Source: Zingiber officinale (taxonomy: Eukaryota; Streptophyta; Magnoliopsida; Zingiberales; Zingiberaceae). From it: a stretch of 64,000 nt of DNA. Positions 36,601 to 44,794 of the stretch are shown here, piece after piece. The notes under the pieces were generated by a model, which was not told the origin of the DNA, made no database searches, and saw only the letters and a list, made by a program, of their open reading frames with translations. Position 1 is the first letter of the stretch; the number at the start of each line of letters is the position of its first letter. A program made the position numbers and the translations under genes. The stretch covers positions 20,825,173 to 20,889,172 of the forward strand of contig NC_055998.1 of assembly GCF_018446385.1 (NCBI RefSeq), given 5' to 3'.

Positions 36601-36817
36601 CTGAAATAAGACAACAAGCAGTGTGAATGAGAAAACCAACAATCCTAAGTGGAATTTTGAGTCGATTCTCGATTTTTGAACTCTCTTTTCAATCTTTTTT
36701 CAGAAAAACTTTAATAGTCAGAATTGTCTATGCAAAGTATCATCTCTCCAATCGTGCAAAGGACATTGGAGGAAAGCTGAATCAGATCACTTGTATCTAG
36801 CTGTATTCTACAATGAA

Positions 36818-37108
36818 CTAAAATTTGAAAGGGTGTAGAAAGTTACTATGGTACCCAAAAAGTAAAATCAAACATGGAAACTTAAGTACAGTCAAGTTAG
36901 AACCTTCTATCGTTTCTAGCCAACAAGTACCAGCACTTAATACCTTAGGTTCCAGCAAGTCGATATAAGTGATGCAAACGTCCTCATCCTTTTGTATTGG
37001 CTTTATGCTCCTGACTAGTACTCTCGGACCAATATTAGAAAATCCTGAATGATTTGCCCATTTGGAGCGCACTTCATCAATTTCTTTGTTAGAGTAAATT
37101 ATTTTCAT
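36818..37108 (-). pseudogene. Chimeric ORF: Ulp1 C-terminus joined to SET/SMYD-like fragment
   Basis: The 96-residue frame begins KIIYSNKEIDEVRSKWA, the Ulp1 C-terminal motif, then switches to NHSGFSNIGPRVLVRSIKPI and QKDEDVCITYIDLLEPK. The latter looks like the end of a SET domain of the SMYD type (NHS...N, basic-rich strand, then the YID motif). The normal Ulp1 continuation seen in copy 1 is absent. The junction falls inside an exon, so this is a capture breakpoint. SET assignment is by motif only; the usual NHSC cysteine is Gly here. Confidence 0.6.
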
Positions 37109-37500
37109 GAACTGCTAAGAAACCCCGATTATATTAGTAAAAAAATCAATAATGAAGAAGCAAAATCAAATAAAAGAAATTATTTAAGAAAATTGAGAAT
37201 ATGCCAAATATTACCATTGAGATAATTGAATCTTTCGCACGGGTAGCATTTTCTTCAATAATTTCTCTTATAAATTTCATCACATAAAATCCACATTGTT
37301 TCGCATGAGGTTGTCAAGGACCCTATGTTAACAAAAAATTGTCAATGAATAATACACATTTAAATATTTTTTAATTAATCACAAGTAAACATATGTGTGT
37401 GTATATAATATACAAACCTTTACAACTTCACACATAGGCTTCGTTTTCCCTTTCCTTTCCTTGTTCGAATTGAACAATTTCAAACTTCTTCGTACAACAA
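37056..37500 (-). pseudogene. Ulp1-like protease fragment, copy 2
   Basis: Three exon-like parts are present: about 37417-37497 (SNKERKGKTKPMCEVVK, GT donor), about 37215-37320 (QPHAKQCGFYVMKFIREIIE) and the start of the last exon (37056-37110). QCGFYVMKF includes the catalytic-Cys region of C48 proteases. A TGA directly before QPHAKQCG sits where CACTA Ulp1 proteins have Arg, so it looks like a CGA-to-TGA change. Compared with copy 1 this one keeps the middle exon. Confidence 0.68.
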
Positions 37501-37994
37501 GAGTTGACATATGAGTAATAAATTACATGCTTAATTAAAAAAAATATGTACTCATATCCACTACATATTTCTAGTCCTCATAATGATTATGATTGTTAAG
37601 TGAATCGAACAAATAAACCATCTCCACATAAGGGTCGATGACAGACAAAATCCAATGACAACTGAAAATTAATTGTAAAAAAATTTCAACAATTACCAAG
37701 AGAAATATTCATATTGATTGGATCGACTAAGTTAAAAAACAAACATAAGGTCATTTTTCATTGTTTATTCTTGAGTTGCATATGTCCATACAAATAACAA
37801 TAACAACCAAACTTGTCCTACTAGGTGGGGTAGTTGTATATGTCCATGAAGTGAGAAATGATGTATAAGAATATTTTCCTTGGAAAAAGACATTGTCGAT
37901 GACGTGGAGAATTTTTAATAATATCTTAACTAGGAAACAGAAGTTTAGTAGCCATAGAATTTGAAGAAAATAAATAAAAAATAATACAAATATA

Positions 37995-38390
37995 ACTTAC
38001 ATGGTATGTAAAGTTGCTGAGAAATTTGACATGGTAACTCCTGGAATTTGTCCCTCAAGCCTGTTCCTGTCTAATCGTAACTCTACAAGATTCTTCAACT
38101 TACCAAGTTCTTGAGGTATCTTACCAGTCAAACCATTGGAATGAAGATCTCTAAAAAGAGATGAAAAAGGGAAGCCAATTAACGCAAATTAGCCACCAAA
38201 TTCACTAGCGTTCAAAATCCAAGCAGTGATTACTTCGTACAATTTTGTGACGGCAGTTAACTCTCCAAGCATAGGAGGTAGGACCAATGAGTCTATTTAC
38301 ACTCAAATCTAACAAAGTAAGGTTCTTCAGCATCCCTATTTCCATTGGAATTCCACCTAAAAGCAAGTTATTTCTCAAATACCTACAGAA
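37995..38390 (-). pseudogene. Captured leucine-rich-repeat (LRR receptor-like) fragment
   Basis: Two exon-like pieces are visible. About 38230-38390 encodes YLRNNLLLGGIPMEIGMLKN then LTLLDLSVNRLIGP and a frameshift. About 37995-38157 encodes [20 protein letters not shown] then [16 protein letters not shown]. The LxxLxLxxNxLxGxIP pattern is that of plant extracellular LRRs. There is no kinase part and no signal peptide. Confidence 0.72.
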
Positions 38391-39099
38391 TGACAGCTAA
38401 TCTTCAAAGGAAGGCACGTAACACGAAGAACTAGGTCACAAGAAACAAAACCACAAACGAGCATAAATGGACTAATGTGGTGCTTAATTCCTCAAGATGA
38501 TTGTAATTTCAAAGTTAACAAGGGAAATTTTTAACGAATATTAGTGCAGAACATGTAAAAGAATTATCACTGCAGGATATGACCAGTGAAAAAAAGAAGA
38601 GTGAGTTGTGAAGTACTGTAACGCCCGCCCTCCCTGCTATCAACAAGGGACGGGGCTACGATACTCTACGTACGTATTACAGCGGAAGACTTAAAATTAT
38701 TTTTCTTAACTTAATTAAAACCGAACTACACTAACATGGTTTCATAACATGATAACAAAATAAATAAAAACTTAACATCAAGTCACCCATATTGTATTAC
38801 ATTTCACAAAACCAAAGCATAGTTCTTAAAGGTTTTAAAGCAGGTTCTTGATTAGTTGCCTAGCCACCGCCACACACATCTTCGTTGCCCCTCCTGCTGC
38901 TCCTTTAACTCATCCAGCTTTTTCCTTTATCTGTGGTACAAGGAAAGTAAGCTATGAGCACTCATGGCTCAGTAAGTTCCTTTCCTACTCACTAAAACCA
39001 ACAATCAGCACATAATCAAATAATGTCTCAACTTAACATGATCTCAACTAGTCATGGCATAACATATCATACTCTTTAAGCATATCATGCAACATAACA

Positions 39100-39300
39100 A
39101 ACATTATAACTAGTCATGGCATATCACCTCTTAAAGCATAGCATGAAACATAACATAATCATATCATGGCATATCATCTCTTAAAACATAGCATGAAACA
39201 TAACATAATCATATCATGGCATATCATCTCTTAAAACATAGCATGAAACATAACATAATCATATCATGGCATATCTTAAATCATAGCCTCAACATAACAT
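39100..39300. repeat. Tandem array, about 50-base unit
   Basis: About four units contain TCATGGCATATCATCTC and GCATGAAACATAACATAATC. The array lies inside the solo LTR. Confidence 0.75.
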
Positions 39301-39529
39301 AATCATAGATTATATGCATCATGATTTTAAAAACATGTATCCGAAAAACATGTGTATGTCTCATGATCTTTTAAAACTATTTTCTTCTTACATATATATA
39401 CTTGAACATAATATCAACATATTTAGGGCCCCGGCTTGTACCATACATACATAACATCAATGCGCGCATCCTAAGTATATCCAAGGTAGCAAGTCTTGAA
39501 TCATACTAGGAACTAGGTCAAGATCACAA

Positions 39530-39720
39530 AGCATGGCCTAGGGGCATATTTGAAGAGTCCATCCCTTATTAGCCTAGATCACAAAGCAAGGCTTGGCCTA
39601 GATCACAAAGCAAGGCCTAGGGGTGTACTAAGGAGCCCATCCCTTATTAGCCTAGATCACAAAGCAAGGCTTAGCCCAGATCACAAAGCAAGGCCTAGGG
39701 ACTGATTAGGAGTCCACCCT
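39530..39720. repeat. Interspersed GATCACAAAGCAAGGC repeat
   Basis: About six imperfect copies of a 21-base core around CTAGATCACAAAGCAAGGC are mixed with GGAGCCCATCCC segments. Confidence 0.65.
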
Positions 39721-39779
39721 TGGTACAAGCCTTACAAAGTAAAATAGCATGTATAAAAATGCATCATTTAGTCACATAG

Positions 39780-40210
39780 CATAGCATAAAAGTATGCATC
39801 ACTTAGGCATACATTATGTCATAAAAGTATGCATCACTTAGGCATACATCATATCATAAAAAGTATGCATCACTTAGGCATACATCATGTCATAAGAAAG
39901 TATGCATCACTTAGGCATACATCATATCATAAAAAGTATACATCACTTAGGCATACATCATGTCATAAGAAAGTATGCATCATTTAGGCATACATTATAT
40001 CATAAAAAGTATGCATCACTTAGGCATACATCATGTCATAAGAAAAAGTAGGCATATTTTAAACACATAGCACATCATAAAAACATGCATATTCTAAGTA
40101 CATAGCATATCATTAAAGCATGCATATTTCTACTCACATAGCATATCATAAAAGCATGCATATTCTAAGCACATAGCATATCATTAAAACATGCATATCC
40201 CTATCCACAT
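39780..40210. repeat. Tandem arrays around GTATGCATCACTTAGG and GCATGCATATTC
   Basis: About eight units of 36-37 bases (39780-40050) are followed by about four units of a second, related repeat (40060-40210). Many TGCATGCA-like palindromes occur. Confidence 0.75.
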
Positions 40211-42714
40211 ATCATATCATAAAAAGGTATAAATCACAAGCATACATGGTTAAGCATAAGGGTATATAATGTGATTATACTATCATAAGAAACATGGTAA
40301 CATAGTTAACTTGGGTTCTAAGCTTCCTAAACCCTTGGGTTCCTATCATGGCCGAACCCCCTTAGGTCTCAATTTAGGTAAAAACAACCTCCAAGCATGT
40401 GAACCCTAAATCATCATCACATAAATTTCATAGGAAGCATTATAAGCATGATTAACTTGGTTTCTAAGTTCTCCAAGTCCTTAAACTCATGTGGCCGAAC
40501 CCTATCAGTATATAAACAAGGTCCCAAATGTCATGAAAGCATGGAAACCTTAAACCATATTTATAGCATTTTTTTTTCCAAATAGCATAGTAAGCATATT
40601 GAGCTAGTTCCTAAGTCCTTCAAGCCCTTAACGTATGTCTTGGTCAATCTTTTAACAAGTATTCATTAGGGCTAAAAACAAACATACAAGCATGTCAACT
40701 TGAACTAACATCATGTATAAATTCATAACAAGACATCATACAATAGGTATGGCCAAAACTTACCCTAGCCTCATTTGGGTCACTAAACAACATATAGTAT
40801 GAGAACTTTGGTTTTCTACTTATCATATTTCATGTAGAGTGACATAAGCATATTTAATTTTTGTTCTAGGGTTTCTAGGGCATTTATCCCTTCATGGCTG
40901 AAACACACAATGATCCATTTAGGTCATGGAAAAATTATACAAATATGTGACACAATCAACACATTATCATATTTTCATAAGAAGCACTTTTAACACATTT
41001 GGTTTCATTTCTAAGGCCTCTAGGTCTTTTAAACCTTACTTGGCCGAAACTCACAGAATATAAACTTGCTTCAAATAGCCTAAAAGAATGAGAAATTATA
41101 CAAGTTTCATATCATGTATATAAAGACAAGCATAATAAACATACATGTGAATTGTGTCTTAGGCTTCCTAGGTTTCTTTCCCTTTTTCTTTTATTTTTCC
41201 TTATGGCCGAAACCTACCAATCTCTAAACTAGGTTTTAAGTGGCCTAAAGCATGGAAAACCTAAGTAAGTTTCATGGCAAAAATTACTAAGAACATCATA
41301 TACAAAGTTGGTTCATAAACAAGCTAGGACCCTTGTGATCTTACATGTCATATATCATGTAACTAATTTTCTATACTCAATTTAAACATAAGAGCATTAA
41401 ACAACTTTCATATCATAATATCACAGAGATCTTGAGCATATTAGAATTTTGTTCAAGCTTTTCTAAACTATCCATCTTATCATGGCCGAAAATCTAAAAT
41501 AAGAGTTCATGAATTTCTAGCAATGTACAACATGCAATTCTTTAAGAGAACTCTATATTCTATCATACAAACATGGTTATTTAAATTTAAAGGTCTTCCT
41601 AACCCTAAGCCCTTTTCTTGGCCGAAACATATAAATGGATTTCTTTGGTTCTAAGTAACTTTCAAGCAAGAAAACCAATAAAAACCCTTAGTAGTTCATG
41701 GGAGAAATTTTGTACTAGTTTAGTTAAACAATATTTTTCCCTAACCTCCTTAACATATTTTTGGCCGAAATTCTAGGGTTAGGTACTCCTCTGATCAAGC
41801 ATCATTTAAGTATAAAAACATGAAGAAAATCCTTCCTACATAGCATAGAAAGAATATCATGAAATAAGGACTTGTTTAAACCATCCTAGATTTGAAAACC
41901 CTTTCTTTAGCCAAATTTTCTTAAATTCTTTTCTAGGTCTTCTAATCCTTATAGAATCCGAAAATCACATAAAAGCCTTGTACCACAGGTGAGGGGAAGC
42001 TTACATCCTTTTCGCTTGTGGATCTAAGGTATGGTGAAGAAGAAGTAGCCTCTTCTTCTAGTTCCTTTCCCTTGATTCCTTTGCTAAATCCTCCTTGTAT
42101 CTTAGGCTTTCTTAGGGAACAAACTTGGCTTTGGGGCCGAAGATGGAGGAGAGGGGACTGTGGTGTTCTCAGTGAGGGAGAGGATGAATGAGAGAAAATG
42201 AGAGAAAAATAGTTTTCTCTTTTCTTGCTCCCTTTTATGTTAAGGGGAAAGAAGTAGCAAAATTGATTTTTGCTTTCCTTCTCCCTTAACCCATTTTCTA
42301 TTTTTATTTTATTTTCTATTTATTCTCATCATTCATGATAAAATAAGGGGGAATGAATCCCCTTAATCCCTCTTTAAGTTTTTGGCAAAATCAAAGAGGA
42401 AGAGGGAGAGAAAGGGAGGAAGGCAAGTTGCCTTTCTCTTGCTCTTTTCTTGTTTTCTTTTGGCTAGCTTTTACTCTTACCTTTATCATGAGTTTCCCTC
42501 CTTTGCTATCAATATCTTCTCTCTATCCAAATTGGTTTCTACTAATTAACTCTATGAATTATAATATAAGAGGTTCAAGGTTCAATCCTTGACCTCCTCT
42601 TCTTTTTATTTCATTTTATTTCTTTTTGCTTCAACTCACTTCCTATTATTTTTCTAAGGAAAAATCCCACATTCATATATTTATCTTACTAGCTTAGTGG
42701 GTATTACAAGTACC

Positions 42715-42986
42715 TTGTAATATGACCACTGAGTCTGATCTCCAACTTTGTAAGAAAGAGGATTATCACTGCAGAATGCAAGGTTAGCAGTAGAGAGGTA
42801 CAAAACCCCCATTACGGGGCCAGATGATGTCAATAAATAGCATGCATATGACTTCTTGAGTTTCTCTCCTGGAAGTATCTCAAAAGTCTGATGAAATACC
42901 TTTTCATAGCCTCCTTCACTTATGACTTTAGTTGTCTGAGTAATCCTCCCCATGGCTGCATCGGTAATGCTAGGGCCAGTTTTCAC
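42715..42986 (-). pseudogene. Captured GRAM-domain (GEM-like) protein exon
   Basis: On the minus strand, after a pyrimidine-rich tract ending in CAG (42987-42990), the exon reads [20 protein letters not shown], then [20 protein letters not shown] and [19 protein letters not shown]. This is the start of a plant GEM-like/FIP1-type GRAM domain, a lipid-binding module. The exon ends YYK at a GT donor that now abuts the solo LTR. Only one exon of the gene is present. Confidence 0.8.
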
Positions 42987-42989
42987 TGA

Positions 42990-43380
42990 TCAAGAAGGAT
43001 TATTAGAGAAAACAAACAACATAGAAAGGTAAACATAAGCAGGCATAGCAATTGTCAGAGAAAGGATGATGATCACTGGAACAAGTGTTCATGAATGAGA
43101 TCTGAGAAGATCAACTTTTCATATCTCAGGGGAAAAAAAGTCTTTCACTTACAATGCTGCCAAAAGTTCCCGGCCAAATCCTCTTGCTGCGGAGGTGTGC
43201 TTTAAAAAGAGTCGCAAGTGAGAGAGTGCAGAACAACCCTTTTCTTGCTGGCTCGATGGAGAGGAAAAGGAAAAATGGCTAGGGTTCGGGAATGTGAAGG
43301 AGAAAACACAGCGCTGAAAAGATATTCGGAGAGAGGGAAAGTAAAACTGTGCGCGAGGGGGGAAAAAGACCAAAATCAAA
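42990..43380. other. CACTA right interior, no recognised gene
   Basis: It lies upstream of the GRAM exon in minus orientation and could serve as promoter or leader for a chimeric transcript. The short opposed open frames at 43149-43436 show no domain. Confidence 0.4.
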
Positions 43381-43645
43381 TACAACGGTTTTATCAAAAC
43401 TGTTGTCGTAGCCCCTAAAAACGCGCTTAAAGACAACGGTTTAGAAAACCATTGTAAAAAGTGTTATTGTTTTAAAAAAAATCACTCAATGACAACAGTT
43501 TTCACAAAACCGTTGTCTTTTATATTTAATGGGAGTTCAAAGACAACGGTTTTGTCAAAAACCGTTGTCTTTGATCAAATTCGCAATGGTTTCTCTTAAA
43601 ACCGTTGTCTTTGGGGTCTTGTCTTTTAATGTTTTTGTTGTAGTG
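43380..43645. repeat. CACTA right terminal and subterminal repeats
   Basis: Facing pairs of GACAACGGTTTT and AAAACCGTTGTC occur at 43380-43410, 43432-43456, 43481-43508 and 43539-43570, then the 27-base inverted repeat. Confidence 0.8.
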
Positions 43646-43722
43646 TACCAGTTAAGTAGAGTTAGTAGTTAAGTAACGGTCACTCTTAGAGAGTAGTAGT
43701 AGTAAGAAGGGTGGTCGTTACA
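43646..43722 (+). repeat. LTR 2 of the three-LTR element, last part
   Basis: It begins with the second TAC duplication and runs to GGTCGTTACA at 43722, completing the LTR begun at 14856. Confidence 0.87.
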
Positions 43723-44794
43723 AGTTGGTATCAGAGCAGTTCCTATTCTCCAGCATCACACATCAGCACCATCCTTGCCGTATTAAAGTAAGAAAGTATT
43801 TAAATTTTTTTTTGTATGCTTTCTTTATTCTTTACAGTAAAGAAAAATCCTTAGAAGTATTCGATTATATGTACAGAATAGGGAGATGTTTAGAAGTGCT
43901 TATAAACCGGGGACCTAAGCCTGGAGAGCTTGCCAATTTATGTTCTGGGATGGTGGTATGATCCGGGGACCTAAGCCCGGTGAGCGCGCCAGAATTAAAC
44001 AAGATATGTTCTGGGATGGTGGTATGATCTGGGAACCTAAGCCCGGTGAGCGCGCCAGAATCAAACAAGATATGTTCTGGGATGGTGGTATGATCTGGGG
44101 ACCTAAGCCCAGTGAGCGTGCCAGAATCAAACAAGATATGTTCTGGGATGGTGGTATGATCTGGGGACCTAAGCCCAGTGAGCGCGCCAGAATCAAACAA
44201 GATATGTTCTGGGATGGTGATATGATCTGGGGACCTAAGCCCAGTGAGCGCGCCAGAATCAAACAAGATATGTTCTGGGATGGTGGTATGATCCGGGGAC
44301 CTAAGCCCGGTAAGTGCGCCAGAATAAAGGGGAACTCCGGTCCTAAGTTCGGACCCCTACCAACCTAGCGCTAGAGTATTTGTCTGATCAACAACTTATG
44401 TTATGGTACTACTAAGTGCAACTAAGCCACCACAATAGTATGTTTATGAGTATGCATGCAAGTATGTTCAAGTCATGTTATGTTTATATTTACGTTTATG
44501 TTTAGGTCTACGTTATGTTCATGTTATGTTTTTGCCTATGCATATGGACATGCTTGTGATCGAGTCTATCATTATGTTTAGTTCATCTACCATGCTTACA
44601 TTTATGCTATCATGCTTATGTCACTGCTTATGCTTATGTTCATTGTATGTAGGTTAGGAGGTCCTAAGATACCTTTGATGTGGTTTTCCTTAGTACATTA
44701 GATTATGGACTCTAACTAATACATGTACAAGGTAGAGAACATGCTATAGAATTATTCTAAGTTCGAGGACGAACTTTTTATAAGATATGGGAAT
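43723..44794 (+). other. Internal domain 2 of the three-LTR element
   Basis: The primer site TGGTATCAGAGC lies at 43726-43737. Six 66-base units (43940-44335) follow, then the same TATGTT-rich stretch and the motif GTTCGAGGACGAAC before the polypurine tract. It is nearly identical to 13784-14855 and non-coding. Confidence 0.87.
43726..43737 (+). other. Primer binding site of internal domain 2
   Basis: TGGTATCAGAGC, an exact initiator-Met tRNA complement, three bases after LTR 2. Confidence 0.88.

Larger units (their letters stand above)
38931..42004 (-). other. Putative LTR intron, family D, with paired ends
   Basis: On the minus strand, the donor-like GTAAGC is at 42004. The acceptor-like CCTTGTACCACAG ends at 38931 and is followed by ATAAAGG. 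CTGTGGTACAAGG next to the donor is the exact complement of the acceptor bases (38931-38943 and 41986-41998, 13 of 13), although the sequence differs from families A-C. Confidence 0.4.
38617..42709 (-). mobile_element. Solo LTR, family D, 4.1 kb
   Basis: It starts TGTAACGCCCGCCC and ends GGGTATTACA, and is flanked by AGTAC (38612-38616, 42710-42714). There is no internal domain, so it is a solo LTR. Its layout matches the other gypsy LTRs on the minus strand: a B-box-like GGTTCAAGGTTCAATCC near 42567-42583 on the opposite strand, and the putative intron with paired ends. It contains several tandem arrays and repeated TGGCCGAA motifs. Confidence 0.88.
33813..43645 (-). mobile_element. CACTA (En/Spm-type) DNA transposon with captured gene fragments
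   Basis: It begins CACTACAACAAAAAC and ends GTTTTTGTTGTAGTG. The terminal inverted repeats are 27 bases and perfect (33813-33839, 43619-43645), with the 3-base duplication TAC (33810-33812, 43646-43648). Both ends hold subterminal hairpins built on GACAACGGTTTT. No transposase is visible. It contains two pieces of a Ulp1-like protease, typical cargo of plant CACTA elements, plus fragments resembling AGT2, a SET/SMYD protein, an LRR receptor and a GRAM (GEM-like) protein. All are on the minus strand, and a solo LTR sits at 38617-42709. It is non-autonomous. Confidence 0.92.

Noticed and set aside
37995-38390. A working LRR receptor gene
   Set aside because: Only a few repeats, one frameshift, no kinase or signal peptide.
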